Shown piece by piece: positions 6,740 to 15,313 of a stretch of DNA of 47,855 bases. A model generated the notes under the pieces. The model did no database searches. It was not told where the DNA came from and saw only the letters and a program-made list of their open reading frames with translations. Position 1 is the first letter of the stretch, and every line of letters begins with the position of its first letter. The DNA comes from an uncultured Pseudomonadota bacterium (GTDB lineage Bacteria; Pseudomonadota; Gammaproteobacteria; Burkholderiales; Thiobacillaceae): NCBI GenBank assembly GCA_903835655.1, contig CAILNT010000009.1, positions 1-47,855 of the forward strand. Reading direction: 5' to 3'. A program made the position numbers and the translations under genes.

Positions 6740-8614
6740 ATGTGGCTGCGAGACAACGCTAACGTCTTAGAGCGCGTGAGCCGGGTAAGGCGTCCGATCA
6801 GCTTCAAAATCTACGGTATTACCGGCTTGTTGCTGATCTTGATGGCGCTGGTGACGCTGATCTCCAGCATCAACTTCGAGCGGGTCGACCGCCAGATGTC
6901 GCTGCTGTCGAACTATTACATACCGCTCGACCAGATTCTCGGCGACATCCGTTACCACCACCTGTTGCAGGGGATGCTGTTGGAAAGGGCCCTGGCTATC
7001 AATTCGGGGCTGGCGCTTCTCCCCCAGGCTCGCAGTATGGTCCAAGCCGCAGCGGGGAAACTGGGTGATTGCGAGTACGAAACCTACTCTGCCCAAAGCA
7101 AGAAGATGCGCCAGGCAATCACGGATCCAGAGGGTCAAGCCTTGTTGGGCTTCGAACTGAACCGTTATTGCGGTGACCGTAAGACGCTTCTGGCCACTGC
7201 GCTGGTAGACAAGGCGCTGGCATTGCCCTACGTGGCCGAAGATCCGGTGCTGGTGCGCGAATTCACGCAGCTACAGGATGAAATGCTGCGCATCCCTGAA
7301 GCGCGAGCGGCCATGAGCGCGAGTGTCGACAAGTTCGCGGCTGGGTCGCAAGTCGCCGACACCCAGGCGGAGAAGATTCTGAAGGAGCAGATGGAGAGCG
7401 ACCGTCGTGCGGTCGGGCGCACCAGCAGCACAGTCAGTCGCCTGCTCCATAACATCACCCGCGAGGCCGCTGCCAAAGCGAGCCACGCCGAGCGCAGCAC
7501 TACGCTTTTCAACTGGGGCATCACCCTGGCTGCGGCCATCCTCGGCATCCTGTTTGCAGGGTTGATCACGCGCAACCTCATCAAGCCGGTGCGCGCCCTC
7601 CTCAAGGGTGCCAGATCGGTGGAAGGCGGCGACTTGAGCATCATCATCCAGGTCCATTCGTCCGACGAGATCGAACTCCTGGCACAGGCGTTCAATTACA
7701 TGGTCGGTGGCTTGCGTGAAAAGGAAAGCATCAAGGAGACCTTTGGCAAGTACATCGATCCGCGCATCGTCAAAGGACTGCTCGACGAACATTCGTTCTC
7801 GGACGTAGGCAACAAGACTTTCGCGACCGTGTTCTTTTCCGACATCGAGGGCTTCACGCCCATCTGCGAACAGCTATCTGCCGACGCGGTGGTCAAGCTG
7901 CTGAACAGCTATTTCTCCCACATGTCCCAGCCCATACGCGACCACAACGGCATCATCGACAAATACATCGGCGACGCAATCATGGCGTTCTGGGCACCCC
8001 CTTTCACCGGCGAGCAGGAACACGCCCTCCTGGCTTGCCGGGCCGCACTCGACCAGCGAGCGCGGCTGGCCGAGTTTCGCGCGGCGTTGCCCGACGTCAT
8101 CGGTTTGCGCCGCGGCATCCCCGCCTTTAATGTCCGCATCGGCCTCGCCACGGGAGAGGTCACCGCTGGTAGCGTCGGCTCGGACGAGGCGAAGAGCTAC
8201 ACCGTCATCGGCGACACGGTCAATTTGGCCTCCCGGCTGGAAGCGGCGAACAAGGCCTTTGGCACCTACCTACTGATCAGCGAGACCACCCGCAAGCTCG
8301 CCGGCGATGCCATCGAGGTGCGTGATCTGGCCCGCATCCGGGTGGCAGGCAAGGTCGAATGGGCGCATGTCTATGAATTGCTGGGGCTGACGGGCCAGGT
8401 CGAGGAAGGGCTTCTGACCTTGCGCGACCGCTTCGAAGTCGGCTTGCGCTGCTACCTGGAACGTGACTGGGATGGCTCCGAGAGCCACTTCGCTGCCTGC
8501 GCCGAACTCGATCCGGACGACCGTCCTAGCCGCGTTTTCCTCGATCTGACTGCCCGTTTCCGCGCACAACCACCGGCGGCGGACTGGGAGGGCATATTGG
8601 AAGTAACCAAGTGA
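6740..8614 (+). CDS. Membrane sensor adenylate/guanylate cyclase (class III) with HAMP
   Basis: 624 residues from ATG 6740, chosen because AAGGA sits just upstream. An earlier in-frame ATG at 6668 lacks a site. Layout: membrane helix near residues 20-46, a periplasmic helical sensor of about 200 residues, a second membrane helix near 253-280, HAMP (NLIKPVRALLKGARSVEGGDL...), and a class III catalytic domain from about 360. Metal-binding Asp D368 (FSDIEGFT) and D412 (GDAIMAFW) are present, as are the IGLATGEVTAGSVG segment and the TVIGDTVNLASRLE signature. The C-terminal 60 residues look TPR-like. It should make cAMP (or cGMP) in response to a periplasmic or membrane signal; the signal is unknown. 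Confidence 0.88.
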   Translation: MWLRDNANVLERVSRVRRPISFKIYGITGLLLILMALVTLISSINFERVDRQMSLLSNYYIPLDQILGDIRYHHLLQGMLLERALAINSGLALLPQARSMVQAAAGKLGDCEYETYSAQSKKMRQAITDPEGQALLGFELNRYCGDRKTLLATALVDKALALPYVAEDPVLVREFTQLQDEMLRIPEARAAMSASVDKFAAGSQVADTQAEKILKEQMESDRRAVGRTSSTVSRLLHNITREAAAKASHAERSTTLFNWGITLAAAILGILFAGLITRNLIKPVRALLKGARSVEGGDLSIIIQVHSSDEIELLAQAFNYMVGGLREKESIKETFGKYIDPRIVKGLLDEHSFSDVGNKTFATVFFSDIEGFTPICEQLSADAVVKLLNSYFSHMSQPIRDHNGIIDKYIGDAIMAFWAPPFTGEQEHALLACRAALDQRARLAEFRAALPDVIGLRRGIPAFNVRIGLATGEVTAGSVGSDEAKSYTVIGDTVNLASRLEAANKAFGTYLLISETTRKLAGDAIEVRDLARIRVAGKVEWAHVYELLGLTGQVEEGLLTLRDRFEVGLRCYLERDWDGSESHFAACAELDPDDRPSRVFLDLTARFRAQPPAADWEGILEVTK

Positions 8615-8646
8615 GTACACGAAATGGGATGGAGAGGCGCGGCACC

Positions 8647-9804
8647 CTATGGTTGTCTTCCAGTCTGCCGATATTCTTCCCCGCCCTGTTTCCGAATGAG
8701 TGAGTCGGCTTGTCCCAACCCGGTCAGTTCGATGAGCGTGATCTCCCCCGGTGCGAGAACGCGTATGGGCGGGCCCCAGCTGCCGGTTCCCCGGCTGACG
8801 TAGAGCCACCTGCCGCCGGGCAAGACATGGAGTCCCTCGATCATGGGGTATACCCGCTTGACCAGGAACCCGAAGGGAAATATCTGCCCCTGATGCGTGT
8901 GGCCGGAGAGTTGCAGATCGAACCTGGCCCCGTGAGCAATGACCGGCTGGTGTTTTAGAAGCACGACGTAGCGATCTTCGGCAAGCTTGGCCAACAGCCG
9001 CGCTTCGTCCGTCGGCCCTGCCAGCACGGCCGGGTCGTCCACACCGGCCAAGGTAATGCCGCCCACGTTGACCCAGGCTCCCCGCAATAGTTGAAATCCG
9101 GCGTGTCGATGGAAATCCAGGGCGTGATCCAGGCCGGCATAGTGTTCGTGATTGCCGGTCACCGCGAATTTTCCCAGGCGCGGCCGATAGGCGGCCAGTC
9201 GGGCGGAAAGTCCATCCAGATGATGGGCCCGGGCATCGATCAGGTCCCCCGTCGAGATCAGCATGTCGGGCTCTAGAGCCGCGACCCGATCGAGGAGGCG
9301 GTCGAGACTGCGTCCGCCGATGAGCATACCCAGGTGCAGGTCCGAGATCAGCGCGATGCGTAGGCCTGGGTAGTCGGCGGGCAGCTTGCCGGACTGGATC
9401 GACACGCGTTCTACCCGCGGATTGCGCGCACTGTGGAACCCGTAGATCCAGAGCGCGAGAGCGGTCATCGACACCGCGAGCCAGGCTGGAGCGGCGCCAG
9501 GCATGGGCAGGCCAACGAGTCGGGCACTCAGTTCATAGAAATTCATGGCCAGGCCGACCAGGAAAAACAGGAAGGCATATCCCATCCACGAGAACACGAT
9601 CCAGGCAAAGCTGGAGACGAGCACGCTGGCACCCTGAAGGCGTTCCATCCGACGCAGCAGCATGGGGCTGAGGGTCATCAACAGGGCCACGCCCCAGACA
9701 AGCCGCGAGTCCGGGCCCGTCAGGTTTTCGGCCTGAATGACGGCACCGGCAAGGTACGCCTGCATCCCGCCGTAGAGGAGGAAGAAGATCAGGAAAAATC
9801 GCAT
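8647..9804 (-). CDS. Membrane-anchored metallophosphoesterase (YaeI-like)
   Basis: 385 residues. Four hydrophobic helices fill the first about 150 residues. A calcineurin-like phosphoesterase domain follows with its metal-ligand blocks in order: SDLHLG (D, H), STGDLID (D), TGNHEHY (N, H) and SGHTHQGQIFPFG (H, H). This is the YkuE/YaeI type, whose characterised members act on lipid or UDP-sugar phosphates; the substrate here is unknown. It converges with the cyclase gene, with 32 bases between the stops. The gene appears to be transcribed alone. Confidence 0.85.
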   Translation of the reverse strand: MRFFLIFFLLYGGMQAYLAGAVIQAENLTGPDSRLVWGVALLMTLSPMLLRRMERLQGASVLVSSFAWIVFSWMGYAFLFFLVGLAMNFYELSARLVGLPMPGAAPAWLAVSMTALALWIYGFHSARNPRVERVSIQSGKLPADYPGLRIALISDLHLGMLIGGRSLDRLLDRVAALEPDMLISTGDLIDARAHHLDGLSARLAAYRPRLGKFAVTGNHEHYAGLDHALDFHRHAGFQLLRGAWVNVGGITLAGVDDPAVLAGPTDEARLLAKLAEDRYVVLLKHQPVIAHGARFDLQLSGHTHQGQIFPFGFLVKRVYPMIEGLHVLPGGRWLYVSRGTGSWGPPIRVLAPGEITLIELTGLGQADSLIRKQGGEEYRQTGRQP

Positions 9805-10515
9805 GGATGCTTATGTGGTCTGACGTATGTGGCGGAATCCCTGAGCCGAACCATCTCGGGCACGCGTGTGTAGTCTACAAATAATCGTGCACAATCATAC
9901 TGTTACAATCGCTCCTATATACAATTGCATAGGAGTAATTATCAGGCCAATAGCCCTATTTACATCGGGTGTTTATGGACGGTAAATTTGCGTAAATTCC
10001 CAACAAAATGGAAAGACCCGCGGATTGTGGTCGCGCGGCGATCGCAGGGCAAACCGCCCGCGAGAATTCTTCACAATCATCGCGGCGGCTCCCTCTGTAA
10101 AGCCGCTACAAAGTTAGCACGGGCAAGCTCGCTCCCACAGGAACAAGGGCTTGTAGGAGCGGGCTTGCCCGCGATTCGAATGATTCAGCGCGTCCCTGGG
10201 TTCGACTGATCTCCCGGCCAGGAGGGGGTGGGCACTTGGCTTGCTTGCATACGGCTGCACAGCCTTGTTTATGAAAAACCACCGCAACCATGCCCATCGC
10301 AAAGGAGGCCGTGTGGCCATTGAACACCCCCTCCAGTCACGTGAAGGCGGATGTAGGTTGAACCTTTCCTGAAGACCTGCCGCCCATTTTCGGCAGGCGG
10401 GTGACGAAAAACGTCAGTTCGCGAGGGCGTATGGGTGTCTGCGTACCCGAATTCATTGCATGAATGTCATGTAAAAACAATGTGTTGAAGTCAATTTATG
10501 GATGTTGTTCTAACC
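9805..10515. other. Long intergenic region upstream of the pilin
   Basis: No convincing gene. It contains an AT-rich part around 9880-9990, a REP-like palindrome pair (10118-10175), a hairpin CCTGCCG/CGGCAGG at 10376-10397 and immediately after it TGACG-AAAAA-CGTCA (10402-10416). The two hairpins have no T-run on either strand, so they are not obvious terminators. Confidence 0.5.
10118..10175. repeat. REP-like inverted pair (BIME-like)
   Basis: Two oppositely oriented copies of a GTAGGAGCGGGCTTGCCCGC-type palindrome: a minus copy at 10118-10139 and a plus copy at 10151-10175. The same unit recurs as an inverted pair at 15247-15304. This is the pattern of repetitive extragenic palindromes mobilised by RAYT (TnpA-REP) transposases, best known from Pseudomonas. 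Confidence 0.75.
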
Positions 10516-10531
10516 TGGCACGGTTCCCGCT
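10516..10531 (+). promoter_or_regulatory. Sigma-54-type promoter of the pilin gene
   Basis: TGGCACGGTTCCCGCT matches the RpoN consensus (TGGCACG-N4-TTGCW) at the -24 GG and -12 GC with correct spacing; only the TT before GC differs. It lies 69 bases upstream of the pilin ATG. PilR/RpoN control of pilA is established in Pseudomonas, which makes the site plausible. Confidence 0.6.
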
Positions 10532-10599
10532 TAATGGATCACGCCTTGCCGGCGCATCCTGCCGGCAGCGGACTCGAAACTCACTCTTTGGAGATCATC

Positions 10600-11010
10600 A
10601 TGAAACAACTCTCTGCTCGTTCCGGCCAGTCCGGCTTCACCTTGATCGAACTGCTGATCGTTGTGGCCATCATCGGCATCCTGGCGGCCATTGCCGTGCC
10701 GAGTTATCAGAGCTACACGGCGCGGGCCCAGGCTTCCGAGGCGTTCGCGTTGATCGACGGCACGAAAACCCCCCTGGCACTGTCTGCGGGCGAAAGCAGC
10801 ACCTGCGTCGTACCTGCCAGCACGAACCTGACCGGCAAGTATGGCGCCGTCGTGGTTAGCGGAACCTCGCCTGCCTGTGCATCGACCTACACCTTTGCCT
10901 CAGGAAAAAATACGGGTGGTGAGGTCAAATATTTATACGATGGTACGACGTGGGTTTGTTCTGTAACCAAGCCGCCGACCGATACCTCCGTTACGCTGGC
11001 TTGCCCATAA
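10600..11010 (+). CDS. pilA: Type IV pilin (PilA-like major pilin)
   Basis: 136 residues. A short leader ends in Gly before [22 protein letters not shown], the classic class IVa prepilin motif with Glu at +5, cut and N-methylated by PilD. The remaining 100 residues are the globular head. A C-terminal disulfide loop is likely between the Cys in WVCSVT and the Cys two residues from the end (LACP). ATG 10600 follows GGAGATCATC. No assembly genes adjoin, as is common for pilA. The sigma-54-type promoter and a strong terminator define a monocistron. Length and head fit a major pilin better than a minor one, but that is inference. Confidence 0.9.
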   Translation: MKQLSARSGQSGFTLIELLIVVAIIGILAAIAVPSYQSYTARAQASEAFALIDGTKTPLALSAGESSTCVVPASTNLTGKYGAVVVSGTSPACASTYTFASGKNTGGEVKYLYDGTTWVCSVTKPPTDTSVTLACP

Positions 11011-11032
11011 CAGGTTTGGTGTGATTGGTTCG

Positions 11033-11058
11033 AACGCCGGCTTCCCGCCGGCGTTTTT
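11033..11058 (+). terminator. Intrinsic terminator after the pilin gene
   Basis: Perfect 9-bp stem AACGCCGGC / GCCGGCGTT with a 5-base loop, running into TTTTT on the plus strand, 22 bases after the pilin stop. Confidence 0.9.
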
Positions 11059-11091
11059 CATTCCGCCGCCAGGCGGAAAGGCCCGGCGAAC

Positions 11092-11634
11092 TCAGCCGCC
11101 GTAGCGGGCGTACCAGAGTAGGCCCATCACCGTCTTGCCGTCGCTGATGCGTCCGTCTCCCACCATCTCCAGAGCGTCGGCCATGGGGACGCGCAGGATT
11201 TCCAGGAATTCGTCTTCGTCCATGTCGTGCCCGGAATAGGACAGGTCGCGCGCCTCGAAATAGACCAGGCGTTCGTCGGAATAGCCTATGCAGGGGTGGA
11301 AGGTGGGCAGTTGCCGCCACTGCCTCGCCAGGTAACCGGTTTCTTCTTCCAGTTCGCGTTGCGCGCAGGCCAGCTCGGTTTCATCCGGGTCGAACTTGCC
11401 CGCGGGCAGTTCCAGGAAATCGCGGTGCAGCGGATAACGATGCTGGCGCTCCAGGAGGAGGTCGCCATTGTCGAAAATCGGGAGGATGACTGCGGCACCC
11501 GGGTGGACGATGTACTCGCGGGTGGATTCGGCCCCGTTGGGCAGGCGCACCCGGTCCTTCTTCACGTGCAGCAGACGGCCGCGGTATTCGTCGCTGGTTT
11601 CGAGCATGTGCTCGGTGAGATCGGGTGCGGACAT
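11092..11634 (-). CDS. nudF: Nudix hydrolase, ADP-ribose pyrophosphatase type
   Basis: 180 residues from ATG 11634. A complete Nudix box (G-x5-E-x7-REL-EEETGY, within GKFDPDETE...REL) supplies the Mg2+ ligands. The proline about 16 residues after the box (TFHPCIGYSDE) is a feature of ADP-ribose pyrophosphatases, which split ADP-ribose into AMP and ribose 5-phosphate. The symbol is given by similarity of layout to E. coli NudF, and another nucleoside-diphosphate sugar remains possible. It lies 67 bases downstream of the HIT gene on the same strand. Confidence 0.82.
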   Translation of the reverse strand: MSAPDLTEHMLETSDEYRGRLLHVKKDRVRLPNGAESTREYIVHPGAAVILPIFDNGDLLLERQHRYPLHRDFLELPAGKFDPDETELACAQRELEEETGYLARQWRQLPTFHPCIGYSDERLVYFEARDLSYSGHDMDEDEFLEILRVPMADALEMVGDGRISDGKTVMGLLWYARYGG

Positions 11635-11701
11635 GGCAGGCGTAATGAGTGTGAGTCGGGCGAGTATAGCGCCGGGCCACCGCCGCCTGCTCGCGTGCCT
11701 A

Positions 11702-12118
11702 CTACAGGCTGGCGGCGAGCCTTGCCGCGACCCGCGCCTGGAGGTCGCCGGGAAGATCGCGTCGGGGTCTGGCCCGCCGCGCGGGGGCCCAGATAGCATC
11801 GGGGAAATTCGGGTCGTCCGCCCAGCGCGGAATCACATGCCAGTGCACATGCGGCACCACATTGCCCAGGCAGGCCAGGTTGATCTTGTCCGGATGCGCC
11901 TCTTCCCGCAGTGCCGCTTCCACCGCGAAGACTACGGCCATCAGGACTTGCCGCTCGGGCGGAGGCAAATCGCTCATTTCCTTGACGTGGGCGTTGAGGA
12001 TCACGCGGCAGAAGCCGGGGTAGTCGGCGTCCCCCACCCAGATCACGCGGGAGGAGGCGTCACGCCAGAGGAGAGTTTCCGAGACAGGGATGCAGAGAGG
12101 ACAGGGGGCGTTGGTCAT
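11702..12118 (-). CDS. HIT-family nucleotide-binding hydrolase
   Basis: 138 residues from ATG 12118. The histidine triad HVHWHVIPR near residue 92 is the catalytic site of HIT nucleotide hydrolases and transferases (AMP-lysine or dinucleoside polyphosphate substrates). An N-terminal CPLC pair follows the start. The family signatures NAHVKEMSDL and NLACLGNVVPH are intact. Together with the neighbouring Nudix gene it suggests a small nucleotide-housekeeping unit, though the exact substrate cannot be read from sequence. Confidence 0.88.
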   Translation of the reverse strand: MTNAPCPLCIPVSETLLWRDASSRVIWVGDADYPGFCRVILNAHVKEMSDLPPPERQVLMAVVFAVEAALREEAHPDKINLACLGNVVPHVHWHVIPRWADDPNFPDAIWAPARRARPRRDLPGDLQARVAARLAASL

Positions 12119-12398
12119 TGTTATTGCGGAAAGGCAAGCTCGTGAATTGTATGGAAAACATGCGGTGGAATCGTCAAGCAATGGTGCAATCAAGTAACCC
12201 AGGGGGTTGTGAACGGCTATTGAAATCCGCTTGAATCTGGCTGCAAGGGGCTTGGCGGGGTTGGTTTTGGTTTGAGTTGTTGCTGCCGGACAGGGCTTGG
12301 GCTGTAGGTGCGAGTCGATGCGGGGTGATTCGGTGTGGGGACCGGTAGTCTGCGAGCCGGGGTGATGGCGGGGGAGCGGCGAATGCGCTAGAAAGGCG

Positions 12399-12572
12399 AC
12401 AGCCTATTTGCGCGACGCCATGGTGCCCTACGCCTGGGCATGGACCTTGCTGCAAACAATCCCCGGCATTGGCGAGATCACCGCTGCGCTGATCCTGATC
12501 GAGATCGGCGACGACCTTTCCCATTTCAACAGTGCCGACCGGTTCGCGGCCTGGGCAGCCCTTTGCCCATTC
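12399..12572 (+). pseudogene. IS110-family transposase remnant (C-terminal Transposase_20 part)
   Basis: The frame encodes PYAWAWTLLQTIPGIG and then EITAALILIEIGDDL and ADRFAAWAALCP, the helix-hairpin-helix-like start of the Transposase_20 domain of IS110/IS116/IS902 elements. The N-terminal RuvC-like DEDD domain is missing, and the frame leaves the family pattern after ALCP, where an oppositely oriented IS4-type fragment begins. It is non-functional. Confidence 0.7.
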
Positions 12573-12585
12573 CATTACACACAAC

Positions 12586-12831
12586 TCATAGCGCATGAGC
12601 CTCGCGAGCGAATCTGATCCCTGCGGCGAAATCCATGACGCGCTGGAGGCCGAGTCAAATGGTCTTCACGCCCGGCTCGCCATCGCCCTTGCGCGCCAGG
12701 AAGCCGCCGAGCATGGCCACCAAGCGCACCACCTCGTTCAGTCTGAGTGGGGTCTTGGGCACCTTCTTCCGATTCAGGATATACGCCGCCTGCCACTCAT
12801 CCCGCTCGAACAACAAGGCCGCATCCCGGGA
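12586..12831 (-). pseudogene. IS4 (Tn5-like) transposase C-terminal remnant with internal stop
   Basis: Read on the minus strand: LLFERDEWQAAYILNRKK, then RLNEVVRLVAMLGGFLARKGDGEPG, then GLQRVMDFAAG, the C-terminal dimerisation region of IS4-family Tn5-like transposases. A TGA at 12655-12657 replaces the Trp codon usual before LGLQR, so the copy is dead even apart from truncation. Its 5' side joins unrelated sequence near 12832. Confidence 0.75.
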
Positions 12832-13369
12832 TAGGCGATGGTGTCGAGCAACGACGTGATCACCGCATGCACGCGGCCGTTGTCGTACAGCTTGGCCGCC
12901 CAGACGGACTCCAGCGCGGCGTGCGCAGGAAGGGACAGAACCAGGGCCAGGGTAGACAGGGACGGGGTACAGGTTGCTCTGCTTGGCTCCTCATGTGACG
13001 CCAAGCTGGCAACACAGTGTCGGCCTCTCGGCATCACACCTCGGCCCCGTCCGTCCGCAGTTTCTGCATCCGCATGGTCGACATTTTGGGCAACTCCACC
13101 GGCGTCGCGCCGGTCTTCCCCAGCAGCTTGTTGGTTCGCCGCCAGGCGAATGACCTGGTAGCGCATCCCGGAGAACATCATCCTCCGCAGGCACTCGAAG
13201 ATGCGCGGCTGCACTGCCAGAGGATCTTCGCCTGCCTCCATTGCCAGCCAACTCGCCAGGCGCACACTCGGGCGTGTTCGACTAAGGATTCAAGGATGAT
13301 CGGGTACCAGACCCGCAAGGATACCGGCGCTACAATCGACAGCCCCAATCCACCCCGTAGGAGCAGCAC
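12832..13369. other. Decayed, gene-free region between IS remnants and fbp
   Basis: Several minus-strand frames show gene-like stretches that do not connect: a signal-peptide-like run (STLALVLSLPAHA) leading to LYDNGRVHAVITSLLDTIAYPG, and in another frame TNKLLGKTGATPVELPKMS ending at a stop near 13034. They look like pieces of disrupted genes; I cannot name them. The fbp upstream region starts near 13300 with an AGGAG site just before ATG 13370. Confidence 0.4.
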
Positions 13370-14374
13370 ATGCACACCGGAACCACGCTGACCCAGTTCA
13401 TCATCGAAGAACAGCGCCACATCGCCGGCGCCACGGGCGAATTCACCGCCCTGCTGAACGACATCGTCACCGCCATCAAGACCATTTCCAATGCGGTGAA
13501 CAAGGGTGCCCTCATCGGCGTCATGGGTGCGTTGGAAACCGAGAACGTGCAGGGCGAGACCCAGAAGAAACTGGATGTCATCACCAACGAAATGATGATA
13601 CGCAGCAACGAATGGGCCGGGCACCTGGCGGGCATGGCTTCCGAGGAGATGGACGAGGTCTACCCGATACCCACGCAGTACCCTCTGGGAAAATACCTGA
13701 TGGTGTTCGACCCGCTCGACGGCTCGTCCAACGTCGACATCAACATCTCCGTGGGCACCATCTTCTCCATCCTGCGCGCACCGGTGCCCAACCGTGCCGC
13801 CGCCGCCGCCGATTTCCTGCAACCCGGGGTGAAGCAGGTATGCGCGGGCTACGCCCTCTACGGCTCCTCCACCATGCTGGTGCTGACCACCGGTCATGGC
13901 GTCAATGGCTTCACCCTGGACCGCGACATCGGCGAGTTCATCCTCACCCACCCGGGCATGAAGATTCCCGCCGACACCAAGGAATTCTCCATCAACGCCT
14001 CCAACCAGCGCTTCTGGGAGCCGCCGGTGCAGCGTTATGTCTCGGAATGCCTGGAAGGCATGACCGGCCCCAGAGCCAAGGATTTCAACATGCGCTGGGT
14101 GGCCTCGATGGTCGCCGAGGTGCACCGCATCCTCACGCGCGGCGGCGTCTTCATGTATCCGCGCGACACCAAGGACCCGTCCAAGCCGGGCAAGCTGCGC
14201 CTGCTCTACGAGGCCAACCCGATGAGTTTCATCGTCGAACAGGCCGGCGGCGCCTCCTCAACCGGCCGCGAACGCATCCTCGACCTGAAGCCGGAAAACC
14301 TGCACCAGCGCGTGCCGGTGATCCTGGGCTCGAAGAACGAAGTGGCAGTGGTGGTGGGCTACCACCAGGGCTGA
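13370..14374 (+). CDS. fbp: Fructose-1,6-bisphosphatase, class I
   Basis: 334 residues, typical for class I enzymes, which hydrolyse fructose 1,6-bisphosphate to fructose 6-phosphate in gluconeogenesis and the Calvin cycle. The metal site is in [17 protein letters not shown], and the sugar-phosphate region includes [25 protein letters not shown] and EQAGG. ATG 13370 follows GTAGGAGCAGCAC, a good ribosome site. It stands alone, bounded upstream by IS debris and downstream by a convergent gene, so there is no cbb operon context here. Confidence 0.97.
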   Translation: MHTGTTLTQFIIEEQRHIAGATGEFTALLNDIVTAIKTISNAVNKGALIGVMGALETENVQGETQKKLDVITNEMMIRSNEWAGHLAGMASEEMDEVYPIPTQYPLGKYLMVFDPLDGSSNVDINISVGTIFSILRAPVPNRAAAAADFLQPGVKQVCAGYALYGSSTMLVLTTGHGVNGFTLDRDIGEFILTHPGMKIPADTKEFSINASNQRFWEPPVQRYVSECLEGMTGPRAKDFNMRWVASMVAEVHRILTRGGVFMYPRDTKDPSKPGKLRLLYEANPMSFIVEQAGGASSTGRERILDLKPENLHQRVPVILGSKNEVAVVVGYHQG

Positions 14375-14432
14375 CCCTCGCTGGTAACGACGAGTCCCGC
14401 CTAGGCGGATTCGTCGTTTACGGTCGCAATGG

Positions 14433-15071
14433 TCAACTGAGCCCGGTGCAGCCCGCGGTCGAACCGTAGGCTGTTTCTCCAAATTCGAGCTGGTAGAGGC
14501 TTTCGAGGTAGGCCGTGCAACAACCCGCCCCCCAGGAAACGCCGGGCTTGGGCTGGTAGGTGCTCGTGCTGTAGATCGAGTTGTACATCTGGATCGCTTC
14601 GCTGCCGCTGATCGCGTAATTCGGGGCGAACTTGACGCTGTTGAGCACCGTGGCGATCACCGCGCGCGCCAATGCGGCATAAGGGCTGCCGTTGTTGCCC
14701 CCCGACGTGCACAGCACCTGCAGCAAGGTCTTGCCGTGGAAAGCATCCAGCAAGGCGGCGCCACCACTGGCCGAACCATAAAAGGGATTACCCGGAGCCC
14801 ATGAAGACGCAGGCCAGGTGTGAAACTGTGGGGCATTCGGGTACTTCCAGTAGCCCGGCGACCGGCCGATCCCGCATGCCTGGGCCTGGCCATGACCGGA
14901 GGCATTGCCCGACATTTTTCCAGAAATCGTGCAGTTGTACGGGGCCGCGCCCAGCACCTGCTTGCTCGCCAGCGTGGCGAGCACGACGGGGGTCGCCAGG
15001 CCACCCTTGACCAGTTGCCGGCGCAAGGCGTCGGGCTGCTTGATCTCTGATTCGTTGATTTTTTCGGGCAT
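14433..15071 (-). CDS. Exported protein with twin-Arg-like leader and SPGYWK motif
   Basis: 212 residues from ATG 15071, which has GGGAAGG upstream. An N-terminal charged stretch reaches RR at 17-18, then a hydrophobic segment (LVKGGLATPVVLATLAS), resembling a Tat or Tat-like leader although the canonical SRRxFLK is not met. The mature part has at least six Cys, including a CC pair late in the chain, and the motif GRSPGYWK at 69-76, seen in secreted proteins with a CRSPGYWKNHP-type pattern. Domain and function are unknown. It lies just downstream of the HprK-related cassette on the same strand, separated by a REP pair. Confidence 0.65.
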   Translation of the reverse strand: MPEKINESEIKQPDALRRQLVKGGLATPVVLATLASKQVLGAAPYNCTISGKMSGNASGHGQAQACGIGRSPGYWKYPNAPQFHTWPASSWAPGNPFYGSASGGAALLDAFHGKTLLQVLCTSGGNNGSPYAALARAVIATVLNSVKFAPNYAISGSEAIQMYNSIYSTSTYQPKPGVSWGAGCCTAYLESLYQLEFGETAYGSTAGCTGLS

Positions 15072-15246
15072 GATCGGCCTTCCCTGGAGAAACGACTGTT
15101 GCAGCATAGAGCAAGATTCATGCCTCAGTCTAACGCAATGATTCTAAACAGCCCATTGCAGCCAGGGGCGACGTCATGTAAAAAAATCCGACAGACTGCT
15201 TCATCACCCATGGCAATCATCCCATCTTCCTCAGTCGAGCTGGCCA

Positions 15247-15304
15247 TAGGAGCGGGTTTGCCCGCGATAGAGCGCGTCCAATCGCGGGCAAGCCCGCTCC
15301 TACA
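15247..15304. repeat. REP-like inverted pair (BIME-like), second copy
   Basis: A plus copy TAGGAGCGGGTTTGCCCGC at 15247-15265 and a minus copy ending at 15304 (GCGGGCAAGCCCGCTCCTA), separated by about 12 bases. Same unit as at 10118-10175. It sits between the SPGYWK protein and the nucleotidyltransferase gene, where it could act as a transcript-end structure. Confidence 0.75.
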
Positions 15305-15313
15305 AGTGGCGCC

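Noticed and set aside
13034-13140. Minus-strand TNKLLGKTGATPVELPKMS frame as a named gene
   Set aside because: It looks like the end of some gene, but I could not assign a family, and the frame breaks upstream.
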